Assembly (NCBI GenBank): GCA_043820025.1
Contig: JBDRED010000026.1
Span: 1-35,347, forward strand
Reading direction: 5' to 3'
Length of the DNA: 35,347 nt
Source of the DNA: JBDRED01 sp043820025 [NCBI: Elusimicrobiota bacterium]
GTDB taxonomy: Bacteria > RUG730 > JBDRED01
In this document: positions 1-6,758 of the stretch, in pieces
Layout: every line of letters starts with the position of its first letter
Position numbering within the stretch: the first letter of the stretch is position 1
Program-made: the position numbers and the translations under genes
The notes under the pieces: generated by a model
What the model was told of the DNA's origin: nothing
Seen by the model: only the letters and a program-made list of their open reading frames with translations
The model's database searches: none

Positions 1-115
1 CGATTCTATGCATCCAAATAGCGTGCAGGCCGGGGTAGCATAAAAGCACCTCTAGCCAATTTTTTGCAGCAGGATCCTTTTTAAACACATTTTTAATATC
101 TTCAAAAATATGCAT
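1..115 (-). CDS. cysE: Serine O-acetyltransferase, N-terminal part
   Basis: Only the first 38 codons lie in the window; the gene runs off the left edge. The ATG at 115 is preceded by an AGAGG ribosome binding site. The visible peptide has the acidic start typical of CysE ([15 protein letters not shown]) followed by the strongly conserved stretch [18 protein letters not shown], which is nearly diagnostic of the short CysE/EpsC form. The enzyme transfers acetyl from acetyl-CoA to L-serine, the first committed step of cysteine synthesis. It lies 67 bp downstream of the cysteine desulfurase gene on the same strand, so cysteine supply and sulfur mobilisation for Fe-S clusters appear to be co-transcribed. 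The hexapeptide-repeat catalytic domain is outside the window and cannot be checked. Confidence 0.9.
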   Translation of the reverse strand, partial: MHIFEDIKNVFKKDPAAKNWLEVLLCYPGLHAIWMHRI

Positions 116-182
116 TATATTTACCTCTTTTTTTTCTCACTCTAACTCTCTCCCTCAAGAAAAAGGGAATATCTATCAATTC

Positions 183-1388
183 TCATTTCTTTTTATACAA
201 TGGCGACATATTCCTCAGCCTCTCAATAATTGGAGGCAAAACCTCTAATATATAATCAACATCTTCCTCTGTGTTAAATCTTCCAAAACTAAACCTAATT
301 GAACCTTGAGCCAAAACAACATCCACATGCATAGCCTTTAAGACATGCGATGATTCTAATGATCCTGAGGTGCACGCTGACCCGCTTGACACAGCTACGC
401 CTTTCATATCAAGCATCATAATTATCGACTCGCCCTCAACATAATTAAAACTTACGCTCAGTGCGCCGGGCAGGGAATTATTCAAATCGCCGTTAAGGTA
501 AACCTCGTCAATATTTTTTTGCAGTCCTTCAAAAAGCTTTTTCTTCAACTTTCTTAGTTTTTGTTCTTCTTCACTAATATTATCTATACAAAGCTTTAAA
601 GCTGCCGCAAATCCGGCTATCCCGGCTACATTTTCAGTTCCAGCGCGTTTAGCTCTTTCATGATGACCGCCATGAAACATTGGCTCAATCTTTGTTCCTT
701 TTCGTATATACAAAGCTCCAATGCCTTTTGGCCCGTAAATTTTATGCGCGGACATTGATAAAAGATCAACATTGAGCAAATTTACGTCTATTGGAATTTT
801 TCCTAATACCTGAACCGCATCAGTATGGAAATATATTTTTTTCTGGCCGCCGCTCTTCCTGAGCTCATTTACCTCTTTTATTAAAGCTCCAATTTTCTCA
901 ACAGGTTCTATTGTGCCAACCTCATTGTTCGCATACATTACAGACACTAAGACTGTATTCTGCCTAATTGAATTTTTTAGTTCACCTAAATCTACAACAC
1001 CTTTATTATCCACAGAAATATAGCCTGCCTCAAACCCTTTTCTCTCTAAATAATTCACAACGCTAAGAACCGCATGATGCTCTATTTTTGAGGTAATAAT
1101 ATGAGGTTTAACGTCTCCGGTCTGAGCATTCACAATGCCTTTAACAGCCCAGTTATCCGCTTCTGTGCCGCTGCCTGTAAAATAAATCTCCTCCGGAAGC
1201 GCTCCAATCACAGACGCTATGTAACATCTGGCATCCTCTATTGCTTTTTTTGCTTCACGGCCCCAAGCATGTATACTAGAAGGATTACCAAAAATTTCTT
1301 TATAATAAGGTTCCATAGCGCTTAAAACTTCCGAGTCAACCGGAGTCGTTGCATTATTATCAACATAAACCTTTTTAATGTTTCCCAT
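183..1388 (-). CDS. nifS: Cysteine desulfurase, NifS/IscS family
   Basis: A PLP enzyme of 401 residues that takes sulfur from L-cysteine and passes it as persulfide to Fe-S scaffolds. The N-terminus has the family signature YVDNNATTPVD. The PLP-binding lysine is K216 in SAHKIYGPKG, and the sulfur-accepting cysteine is C339 in SSGSACTSGS. The long loop with SACTSG followed by SSHVL marks group I (IscS/NifS), not SufS. Its length is normal for the family. The ATG at 1388 has only a weak GTGAG upstream. A NifU-type scaffold is encoded just upstream and cysE just downstream, which fits a compact Fe-S/cysteine operon. Whether it serves housekeeping Fe-S assembly or a specialised system cannot be told from this window, so the NifS name is by family. 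Confidence 0.95.
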   Translation of the reverse strand: MGNIKKVYVDNNATTPVDSEVLSAMEPYYKEIFGNPSSIHAWGREAKKAIEDARCYIASVIGALPEEIYFTGSGTEADNWAVKGIVNAQTGDVKPHIITSKIEHHAVLSVVNYLERKGFEAGYISVDNKGVVDLGELKNSIRQNTVLVSVMYANNEVGTIEPVEKIGALIKEVNELRKSGGQKKIYFHTDAVQVLGKIPIDVNLLNVDLLSMSAHKIYGPKGIGALYIRKGTKIEPMFHGGHHERAKRAGTENVAGIAGFAAALKLCIDNISEEEQKLRKLKKKLFEGLQKNIDEVYLNGDLNNSLPGALSVSFNYVEGESIIMMLDMKGVAVSSGSACTSGSLESSHVLKAMHVDVVLAQGSIRFSFGRFNTEEDVDYILEVLPPIIERLRNMSPLYKKK

Positions 1389-1463
1389 AATTTACTCACT
1401 ATTATAATAACTTTTGAAAATGTCTGAGGATTACTATCCGAAACCACCGCCTATGGCAGAGCC

Positions 1464-1530
1464 CCGCAAAATGCGGTAGAATCTTCGTAAGAGTATAGTT
1501 TAGCGAAGATACTTCGCACAGCTCAGGATG
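1464..1530. repeat. Intergenic element with two small inverted repeats
   Basis: The 159-bp gap between the NifU-like gene and nifS holds a GC-richer block. It contains a 5-bp stem at 1464-1468/1472-1476 (CCGCA/TGCGG) and a 7-bp stem at 1481-1487/1504-1510 (ATCTTCG/CGAAGAT). On the minus strand the block begins GTCATCCTGAGCTGTGCGAA, a sequence style I recognise from dispersed, non-coding bacterial intergenic repeats. No reading frame of note is present. It could act as an RNA processing or stability element between the two cistrons. No second copy was seen in this window. Confidence 0.35.
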
Positions 1531-1547
1531 ACGCGCAGCGCCGCTTA

Positions 1548-1775
1548 TTATACTGCTTCTACCTTTTTTATCTCCGGAACAGCTTCCATTATTACTTTTT
1601 CAACACCGTTTTTAAGCGTTATCTGCGACATTGGGCATCCGTGGCACGCGCCAACTAATTTAACCTTAACAACGCCATTTTTTTCGTCAACATCAACGAG
1701 TTCAACATTACCGCCATCCATTTGTAATGAAGGCCTTATTCTATCTAAAGCTTTTTCAACCTTTTCTTTTAACAT
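1548..1775 (-). CDS. NifU C-terminal-domain Fe-S scaffold
   Basis: A 75-residue protein equal to the free-standing C-terminal domain of NifU (Nfu type), which binds an Fe-S cluster and hands it to client proteins. The key motif CHGCPMSQITL carries the CxxC pair that ligates the cluster, preceded by the usual helix and MDGGNVELVDVD strand region. The frame is open nine codons further upstream (to 1802), but a strong GGGGGAAG ribosome binding site sits correctly spaced before the ATG at 1775, so I chose that start. It precedes nifS on the same strand, and the two products would work as sulfur donor and carrier. No N-terminal IscU-like domain is present. Confidence 0.92.
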   Translation of the reverse strand: MLKEKVEKALDRIRPSLQMDGGNVELVDVDEKNGVVKVKLVGACHGCPMSQITLKNGVEKVIMEAVPEIKKVEAV

Positions 1776-1810
1776 AATTTCTTCCCCCTTCTTTATCCGC
1801 ACTAAAATAT

Positions 1811-2698
1811 TTATATATATCTTAATTTTGTAAAATTCTCGTTAATAATATGTCTCACATATAACGCAAACCAAGCGATTAAAATGCTTGCTAAAACGCT
1901 GGTTAGATATTGCTGCCGGCAATAAATCAATGCAACACAAATCAAAATCGTTATTGGCAATAAAACATAATATAGTTTCTCTTCATATTTACGCATAATC
2001 CTAAGTGAAATAAATATTGTGATAAGAAGAACGCTTGGAATCCCTCCTCCGGAGATTGAAAATATCTTATCAATAATATTCATTATATGAGTGAAAAAAT
2101 ATCCAACTAAGGGCTGAGCATATAAGTGAGCCAGCTCAGATTGCGGGCCCTTAATCGGGAATAAAATAAAAATCACAAAAGACACATATGCGCCTATAGA
2201 AATTGTTTCCAGATAGTCGGAAAATGCGTTAATATTTTTCTTCAAATATAAAATCAAAGCAGAAACAAATATTAATACAAATGCTGAAAAAATTATAAAC
2301 TTAAACGCTTCTGTTGTAAAAGGCGCTGCTGTTTTTTGCAATAATACGATTGGATGGAATCCTAATACCCTATACTCCATACTATAAATAATTGAATCAA
2401 ACCATTCAGTAAAAATACTATGTAAAATGCGGCCTGTTTCTCTATATAAAACTATAATTACCGGGAAAACATACCAATCTCTGATTAAACGCGTAATCTT
2501 TAATTGTGAAAATTCCGTTAGCTTTAAAAACATAAACACACAAACCGCAGCGATTAAATAACCAACAACATTTTTCCACCATAATTCTAAACCTCTATGA
2601 AAAAACAATAAAGAGAGAGAAATCAAAACCAAATAAAACATTAACAATAGATCGGACAATCTTAAAAAATCATTTTCTTTTAAAAATCTTTTTAACAT
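1811..2698 (-). CDS. PAP2-superfamily-like integral membrane protein lacking catalytic histidines
   Basis: A 295-residue polytopic membrane protein with about six to seven hydrophobic segments (near 18-33, 43-60, 76-85, 133-151, 165-181, 221-233, 246-259 and 265-281). The layout and the motifs FPIKGPQ (180-186), GGGIPSVLL (217-225) and CRQQYLTSVLAS (260-271) resemble the PAP2/inositol-phosphorylceramide-synthase-like fold, whose signature is PSxH followed later by RHYxxDV. Here the histidine of PSxH is a leucine (PSVLL) and RHY is RQQY, so both catalytic histidines appear lost. It may be an inactive homologue or a binding protein. An AGGGAG ribosome binding site precedes the ATG. It is the first gene of the transcript that continues into the NifU-like gene, nifS and cysE. 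The family call is by motif pattern only. Confidence 0.6.
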   Translation of the reverse strand: MLKRFLKENDFLRLSDLLLMFYLVLISLSLLFFHRGLELWWKNVVGYLIAAVCVFMFLKLTEFSQLKITRLIRDWYVFPVIIVLYRETGRILHSIFTEWFDSIIYSMEYRVLGFHPIVLLQKTAAPFTTEAFKFIIFSAFVLIFVSALILYLKKNINAFSDYLETISIGAYVSFVIFILFPIKGPQSELAHLYAQPLVGYFFTHIMNIIDKIFSISGGGIPSVLLITIFISLRIMRKYEEKLYYVLLPITILICVALIYCRQQYLTSVLASILIAWFALYVRHIINENFTKLRYI

Positions 2699-2767
2699 AT
2701 ATCAACTCCCTAAAAAATACAAATTATCCAAAATTTAAAAAATTAAGCTTTTACAATATCTTTTTGT

Positions 2768-2796
2768 ATTATAATATAGAAAGAAACAGCCTGCAA
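2768..2796 (-). promoter_or_regulatory. Sigma-70-type promoter for the PAP2-like/nifU/nifS/cysE transcript
   Basis: Reading the minus strand, TTGCAG (2796-2791) is followed after 17 bases by a perfect TATAAT (2773-2768), about 70 bp upstream of the start codon at 2698. The spacing is optimal and the -10 box is consensus. It is the only clear promoter before this gene group. Confidence 0.6.
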
Positions 2797-2806
2797 GAGA
2801 AATATA

Positions 2807-2844
2807 GAGTTAATGAGTTAATGAGTTAATGAGTTAATGAGTTA
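2807..2844. repeat. Tandem octamer repeat, GAGTTAAT x4 plus a partial copy
   Basis: Four perfect, adjacent copies of GAGTTAAT (from 2807, 2815, 2823 and 2831) are followed by a partial GAGTTA and then GTTAGT. The tract lies just upstream of the -35 box of the adjacent promoter, in the 269-bp gap between the Fic gene and the PAP2-like gene. Short arrays like this change copy number easily by slippage, so the distance of any upstream element to the promoter could vary. The rest of this gap is AT-rich. On the minus strand, right after the Fic stop codon, a good ribosome binding site (GGAGAG) and ATG lead into a frame that stops after about seven codons, possibly the fossil of a lost gene. Confidence 0.8.
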
Positions 2845-2967
2845 GTTAGTCATTTAAGTAACGTAGTTTATACTATAGTATTTATAAAGCTTAGGCAAAA
2901 GATATTGCGCCATCTTCTTAAGAATATAAGTAATATTTTATTTGAGTTTAATATTCATCATCTCTCC

Positions 2968-3666
2968 TTAATCTATAAGATCTTGATATTTTTTTGACAA
3001 TATGTATTTACGCGTTTTTTTTGCCGGGTCTTTTATGTCTATAAACCTTTGTGTTACCCAATTTACACATAACTGCCTGGAAGTTCGCGGTTTAAGATGC
3101 AATATCTTTGAAACATCATTACTTGTAATATATTCCGAAGACTGAAATAGTATTAAAACCTTTCTTTGGCGCTTATCCAAACTCCTCATTAATATACTCT
3201 TATCCTTTAAGCCAACCTCTTGGGCTTCCATAGCTCTTGTTTCTATCCTGCCCAAAGCATACGCCATACCCGCGCAAAAATATTCTACCCATGAGGTTAT
3301 CTCACTCTCCGCTCTGCCTAAATAATAATTATGCGAGGGACCGATCGAAAGTGCGTCATTATAAGACTGCAAATCTTTTGCATAATACTCCTCCAAACAA
3401 TACAGGCCCTTTGCGTCATACTTATCTAAGTTGAGTATTAAATTTGTCAGCAAACGCGCAGTCCTTCCATTGCCATCATAATACGGATGAATAATCGCAA
3501 ACTGGTAATGCGCTATTGCGGCTCTAATTGGACATGGAACCCCGCTTATTTTTGATTCAGAGACCCAATGCGTAGATATTAGTTTATTGGACTCATGTAA
3601 CTTTCTTAATACAGTTGGATTTATAGGAAGGTCTAGTATCTTTTCCTTTAATGACTCAATCCTCAT
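2968..3666 (-). CDS. Fic-domain protein, truncated; probable pseudogene remnant
   Basis: The 232-residue frame has the complete Fic active-site motif HPYYDGNGRTAR (60-71), with catalytic H60, and a C-terminal winged-helix-like region (about 160-225). Fic enzymes usually transfer AMP from ATP to a target hydroxyl. From memory of the closest family, full-length relatives have about 340 residues, begin with KPNYKITNKI, and carry the inhibitory S/TxxxE(G/N) motif after an STHxS sequence. Here residues 31-34 are STHW, but the text jumps within about 12 residues to the helix just before the Fic motif, so the inhibitory motif and substrate-docking flap are missing. The normal N-terminus lies upstream in another frame (3666-3719). 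Both point to an internal deletion plus a one-base frameshift. ATG 3666 overlaps the upstream stop (TAATG), so reinitiation remains possible. Confidence 0.8.
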   Translation of the reverse strand: MRIESLKEKILDLPINPTVLRKLHESNKLISTHWVSESKISGVPCPIRAAIAHYQFAIIHPYYDGNGRTARLLTNLILNLDKYDAKGLYCLEEYYAKDLQSYNDALSIGPSHNYYLGRAESEITSWVEYFCAGMAYALGRIETRAMEAQEVGLKDKSILMRSLDKRQRKVLILFQSSEYITSNDVSKILHLKPRTSRQLCVNWVTQRFIDIKDPAKKTRKYILSKKYQDLID

Positions 3667-3719
3667 TAAATCTTTTCTATTTTATTGGTAATTTTATAAT
3701 TTGGCTTATATTTAAACAC
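3666..3719 (-). pseudogene. Out-of-frame N-terminal fragment of the Fic gene
   Basis: A GTG at 3719, preceded by a good ribosome binding site (AAAAGGAGA), opens a 17-codon frame reading MFKYKPNYKITNKIEKI and then TAA. This matches the usual N-terminus of Fic proteins (KPNYKITNKI), and the following Fic frame resumes immediately in another phase with RIESLKEKI. Adding one base near 3668-3670 would fuse the two into a continuous KIEKI-L-MRIESLK, the expected family sequence. The fragment is therefore best explained as the original start of the gene, separated by a single-base deletion. Confidence 0.7.
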
Positions 3720-3732
3720 TTTTTTATCTCCT

Positions 3733-3801
3733 TTTAATGGCAATTTAATGGCCGTTTAACGGCTGTTTAATGGCATTATCTTAATATATTATGCCATTAA
3801 A
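3733..3801. promoter_or_regulatory. Operator-like array: four direct repeats at 11-bp spacing and one inverted copy
   Basis: TTTAATGGC occurs at 3733-3741, 3744-3752 and 3766-3774, and as TTTAACGGC at 3755-3763, so four copies lie exactly 11 bp apart, about one turn of the helix each. A fifth copy in reverse orientation (GCCATTAAA) is at 3793-3801. Together with the fourth copy it forms an 11-bp inverted repeat, 3764-area TTTAATGGCAT against ATGCCATTAAA. The array runs from the -35 region to the ribosome binding site of the GTG start of the Fic gene. This is the geometry expected for cooperative binding of a repressor on one face of the DNA. The binding protein is unknown; the winged-helix end of the Fic protein is one candidate. 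Confidence 0.65.
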
Positions 3802-3805
3802 TCAA
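3778..3805 (-). promoter_or_regulatory. Putative promoter of the Fic gene
   Basis: On the minus strand, TTGATT (3805-3800) is followed after 16 bases by TAAGAT (3783-3778), each a four- to five-base match to consensus. The inverted copy of the TTTAATGGC element overlaps the end of the -35 box and the spacer, and the direct repeats begin just after the -10 box, so any protein bound there would block transcription. Confidence 0.4.
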
Positions 3806-3820
3806 GGGGTATTTTATGAT

Positions 3821-4381
3821 TTATAATATGTTTTTTATTTCCTGCCAGGAGAAGACTCTCTTAATATTCTTATGCAGATTTTCTGATTGGTTCCATGGGT
3901 AATCATACAAAAGGACAGGAATATCGGATTTCGCTATATCAGTCGCAAAATCTACTCTATCTTCGATAAAACAGCTTATATTCCAGCCCCCTTCTCTTAA
4001 AATGTCGGATTTATTCTTCTTGCTCGTTACTATCAGTTCCTCATAGTTGAGGTTATGCTTTTCAAGCCAATCCCTTGTGACATTAAATAAATTTTCCGGC
4101 CTTGAAGTAACAATTATATATTTATATTTATTTTTTAAGGTATTTAATGTTTCAAGCGCGCCATTAACGGACTTTATTTCTCCCCATCCATTATTCTTAT
4201 TAAACTCTCTCCAAAAATGAGATATTTTCTCATCTGAAAAATTTAAGCAATCCTCATAAAAAAAACTCGTGATTTGATCTCTTGTTATTGTTTCGCCAAA
4301 CAATTCCTTAATATACGCTCTAAGCGCTGTATCAGTATCTGCAATAATACCGTCTAAATCCAACCCCAAATAACTATTCAC
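3821..4381 (-). CDS. HAD-superfamily hydrolase, 5'-nucleotidase-like (NT5C/YqfW type)
   Basis: A small cytosolic HAD phosphatase. Motif I is LDLDGIIAD close to the N-terminus, with the nucleophile and general acid aspartates (D8 and D10 from the chosen start). Motif II is IIVTSRPE, and motif III is the acidic FIEDRVDFA. The spacing, with a short helical cap between motifs I and II, resembles the cytosolic 5'(3')-deoxyribonucleotidase group, but the substrate cannot be read from sequence. An ATG at 4402 overlaps the upstream stop codon but has no ribosome binding site. The GTG at 4381 has AAAGGAG eight bases upstream and places motif I at the usual position, so I prefer GTG. It is the last gene of the unit with the MobA-like and GNAT-like genes. 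Confidence 0.75.
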   Translation of the reverse strand: MNSYLGLDLDGIIADTDTALRAYIKELFGETITRDQITSFFYEDCLNFSDEKISHFWREFNKNNGWGEIKSVNGALETLNTLKNKYKYIIVTSRPENLFNVTRDWLEKHNLNYEELIVTSKKNKSDILREGGWNISCFIEDRVDFATDIAKSDIPVLLYDYPWNQSENLHKNIKRVFSWQEIKNIL

Positions 4382-4394
4382 CCTTATTTCTCCT

Positions 4395-4868
4395 TTATTC
4401 ATTTATATAATTTGTATTAATCAAATCCAAAATCTCAGACTCTGTATGATTTCTTTTTGACAACAACCCTTTCAAGTCATTAAGAGATTTTTTTGAAATA
4501 ACGCCATACGCGAAACTTACCATATTATTCTTTAATGGCAAAACCGCCATATATTCTCCTAAAGCGCCTAAAAACTTTTCTATTTTCTTTTCATCCATAG
4601 ATAAGTCATTGCAGTCTAAAAACATATTAGCGTGCGTCCGAACGTGCAAAAGCCCGGTTAATAGTTTGCCTAGATTTTTAGATGATTTGTATTTATTCGA
4701 AAATACCGGCACGCCTAAATAAGGATATTTATTCCTTCCGTCAACTATCAAAAAAATTCTACTAAATAATCTTTTGAACCGCCCAATCTGATAAGACAAA
4801 ATTGAATCAGGATCCACTCCTCTCCTATTTTGTGTTTCATTGACTAGAATAAAAAGACTTGCTGACAT
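4395..4868 (-). CDS. MobA-like nucleotidyltransferase-fold protein, probably degenerate
   Basis: 157 residues. The pattern LFSRIFLIVDGRNKYPYLGVPVF, then a GKLLTGLLHVRTHANMFLDCNDLSM segment, follows the order seen in MobA-type NTP transferases: strand, YPYLGVPV, GPLGGI-like loop, then a cDmP-like metal-binding aspartate. The N-terminal glycine-rich nucleotide loop (LAGGxSxRMGxxK) is replaced by LVNETQNRRGVDPDS, and the GPLGG loop is altered too, so normal GTP or CTP transfer seems unlikely. An AGGA site precedes the ATG. It follows the GNAT-like gene by 8 bp and overlaps the possible ATG of the HAD gene. The fold assignment is moderate; function is unknown. Confidence 0.5.
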   Translation of the reverse strand: MSASLFILVNETQNRRGVDPDSILSYQIGRFKRLFSRIFLIVDGRNKYPYLGVPVFSNKYKSSKNLGKLLTGLLHVRTHANMFLDCNDLSMDEKKIEKFLGALGEYMAVLPLKNNMVSFAYGVISKKSLNDLKGLLSKRNHTESEILDLINTNYINE

Positions 4869-4876
4869 AATGATTC

Positions 4877-5998
4877 CTAAATATTTTTAATATAACACCT
4901 GCGTCGTTTATGCTGTCTGTAATCAAAATATTTCCATTGTCCCTGAACATCGTGATTTAATTCAAGCTCCGGATTTGTTTCAACCAGCCTTATTCCTTGA
5001 CTGACATATATTTTATTCATTTCATTAATAAGCACCGCGTTCACTCCTTTTCCCTGCAGGTCAGGCCTTACAGCCACGAGATAAAGGTCAGCTCTATCAT
5101 TTTTTTTCATTGCCTTAAGCAAATGCAAAAATCCAAATGGCAGTAATTTCCCATTTGCCTTTTGCAAAGCCTTAGACAGAGAAGGCATTGTTATTCCAAA
5201 CGCCGCAAGTTTATTCTCGGAATCTTTAACCAAAGTAATAAAATCCGGCCTTACAAATCCAAAATACTGTTTTGTGTACATCTTAATCTGTTTCTCTGTC
5301 AAAGGCACAAAACCATATAGCTTGCCATAAGCGGTATTTAAAAGCTCAAAAATATCTTTAGCATATGGAAGCACATCTTTAGATTTATTTAAACGGACAA
5401 TATTAAGCTTACTCTTCTTTTCCGCTATTTTCGCTATTCTTTCTACCCGCTCATTGATGATATTGGGAACATTTATCTCCATTTCTATCCAATCAGCATC
5501 CTTTTTGTATCCAAGATTCTCAATAAGCATAGGATAATATTCATAATTATAAATAGTCGCCAGAGTGCCTAACTCATTGAATCCTTCAACAAGCATACCC
5601 TCACGATCCATATCTGTAAATCCTAACGGACCATGCACAGATGTCATTCCATTATCCTTTGCCCAAACCTCTACGGCGCTCATGAGAACACTTACAACTT
5701 CGTCGTCATTAATAAAGTCTATCCATCCAAAACGCGCGTGCTTTTGTCCCCATTTTTCAACATAAGCATTGTTTATAATTCCGGCAATCCTGCCGGCAAC
5801 CCTGCCATGTTTATAAGCAAGCCAGTATTTGGCAATACAAAAATCAAACGCAGGATTCTTTTCTTTTAACAACGTATTTCTCTCGTCAAATTTAGGAGGA
5901 GGAACCCAGTATTGATTGCCCTTATAAAGTTTATATGAAAACTCAATAAACTTATTCATATCCTTTTTGCTTTTAACCTCTTTAATTGTAACTGACAT
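4877..5998 (-). CDS. GNAT-fold acyltransferase-like protein of the YghO-related family
   Basis: 373 residues from the ATG at 5998, chosen because an AGGGGGG ribosome binding site lies directly before it; the frame continues 18 codons upstream into repeat-like DNA and lacks such a site. Recognisable family landmarks are KGNQYWVPPPKFDE near the N-terminus, GRVAGRIAGIINNAY, GWIDFINDDE, VHGPLGFTDMDREGMLVEGF and a late VAVRPDLQGKGVNAVL. The last is the acetyl-CoA pyrophosphate-binding loop of GNAT enzymes (Q/RxxGxG/A type). Proteins of this build are widespread and mostly uncharacterised; the substrate is unknown. The gene leads a tight unit with the MobA-like gene (8-bp gap) and the HAD gene. Confidence 0.75.
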   Translation of the reverse strand: MSVTIKEVKSKKDMNKFIEFSYKLYKGNQYWVPPPKFDERNTLLKEKNPAFDFCIAKYWLAYKHGRVAGRIAGIINNAYVEKWGQKHARFGWIDFINDDEVVSVLMSAVEVWAKDNGMTSVHGPLGFTDMDREGMLVEGFNELGTLATIYNYEYYPMLIENLGYKKDADWIEMEINVPNIINERVERIAKIAEKKSKLNIVRLNKSKDVLPYAKDIFELLNTAYGKLYGFVPLTEKQIKMYTKQYFGFVRPDFITLVKDSENKLAAFGITMPSLSKALQKANGKLLPFGFLHLLKAMKKNDRADLYLVAVRPDLQGKGVNAVLINEMNKIYVSQGIRLVETNPELELNHDVQGQWKYFDYRQHKRRRCYIKNI

Positions 5999-6030
5999 CA
6001 GCACCCCCCTAAAAAATTTCTGCAATCCCA

Positions 6031-6050
6031 TCGACGACAGTCCCCGCGCC
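6031..6050. repeat. Partial copy of the GGGGACTGTC element
   Basis: GACAGTCCCCGCGCC at 6036-6050 closely matches GACAGTCCCCGCC at 29031-29043 in the palindrome cluster downstream of the phosphorylase-like gene. It lies in the 85-bp gap before the GNAT-like gene and explains why the frame there appears falsely open beyond the true start. Confidence 0.45.
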
Positions 6051-6083
6051 ATTTTCTTAGTCTTATTCGCTTCTTTTTAATTA

Positions 6084-6737
6084 TTAAATTTTTCTATTAC
6101 TGCGCATTCTTTTAATAATTTTATTAATCAAATAGCCTTTATCATATTTTATGTATAAATATCCTGCAGAGCACACAAACGCGGCTACTATTGTATCAAC
6201 TATCAAATCTGTCATAGTGTCTACAAGCCCTGATTTTTGCATATTTAAATAAAAAACATTATCCATAATAAATTCGAATATTTCCCATATAGCGCCTAAT
6301 GAAACCGCGAATCCAAAAGCAAATACAGAAACAAGAGATGCGCTCGCGCTCACTTTCTTCCCTGAATATAAAACATACACAATAATAAAACCTAACACGC
6401 TCAGCATAACAGCTGACAGCGCATGAAGCATATTATCCCACCACCAGAATTTAAAATAAAAACCGCCTATTTCTCCTAAAAATAGAGAGCTGTATATTAG
6501 AACGATAAACATAAGTTCTACTTCTATAGGGAGGGCTATGTGATAATTCTTTTGAACAATTGAGGGCAAAAATGTCAAAAAAAGCGCAATGAAGCACTGA
6601 AAAGCAGTCATCCAATTTTGTACAAAAATAGAATTGAGCAAAGCTATAATTAATATCAGTCGAATAATATGTGAAATAATAAACGCGATTTTAGCAGGCA
6701 AGTTTTCGTTATGAGATTTTATATTTTTTACTGTCAT
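6084..6737 (-). CDS. YjdF/DUF2238-like polytopic membrane protein
   Basis: 217 residues with about six membrane segments (roughly 17-36, 42-60, 71-89, 104-124, 134-155 and 179-197). Conserved-looking motifs are WWWDNMLHALSA (98-109), GAIWEIFEF (148-156) and DTMTDLIVD (173-181). Together they match the pattern of the YjdF/DUF2238 family (aromatic-D-x-x-x-H, WEIFE, DTxxDL). The acidic and histidine residues within membrane segments hint at metal or proton handling, but no function is established. It lies 21 bp downstream of lpxC-fabZ on the same strand and may be co-transcribed with the lipid A cluster. The assignment is from remembered motif order. Confidence 0.6.
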   Translation of the reverse strand: MTVKNIKSHNENLPAKIAFIISHIIRLILIIALLNSIFVQNWMTAFQCFIALFLTFLPSIVQKNYHIALPIEVELMFIVLIYSSLFLGEIGGFYFKFWWWDNMLHALSAVMLSVLGFIIVYVLYSGKKVSASASLVSVFAFGFAVSLGAIWEIFEFIMDNVFYLNMQKSGLVDTMTDLIVDTIVAAFVCSAGYLYIKYDKGYLINKIIKRMRSNRKI

Positions 6738-6758
6738 ATTATTAAAAACTGTAAGAAA

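Noticed and set aside
1776-1802. Longer N-terminus for the NifU-like protein
   Set aside because: The extension covers the ribosome binding site GGGGGAAG, and the family start fits the ATG at 1775.
1528-1833. Plus-strand frame of about 100 codons opposite the NifU-like gene
   Set aside because: It is the complement of a conserved gene, low in complexity (S/T/F/I rich), and without a start signal.
2807-2850. Possible CRISPR-like repeats
   Set aside because: The units are 8 bp and directly adjacent, with no spacers; this is a simple tandem repeat.
4395-4868. Functional molybdenum cofactor guanylyltransferase (mobA)
   Set aside because: The GTP-binding loop LAGGxSxRMG is absent and no other molybdopterin gene is nearby.
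5999-6052. Longer N-terminus for the GNAT-like protein
   Set aside because: It reads through the AGGGGGG ribosome binding site and a copy of the GGGGACTGTC repeat; the family starts at MSVTIKEV.
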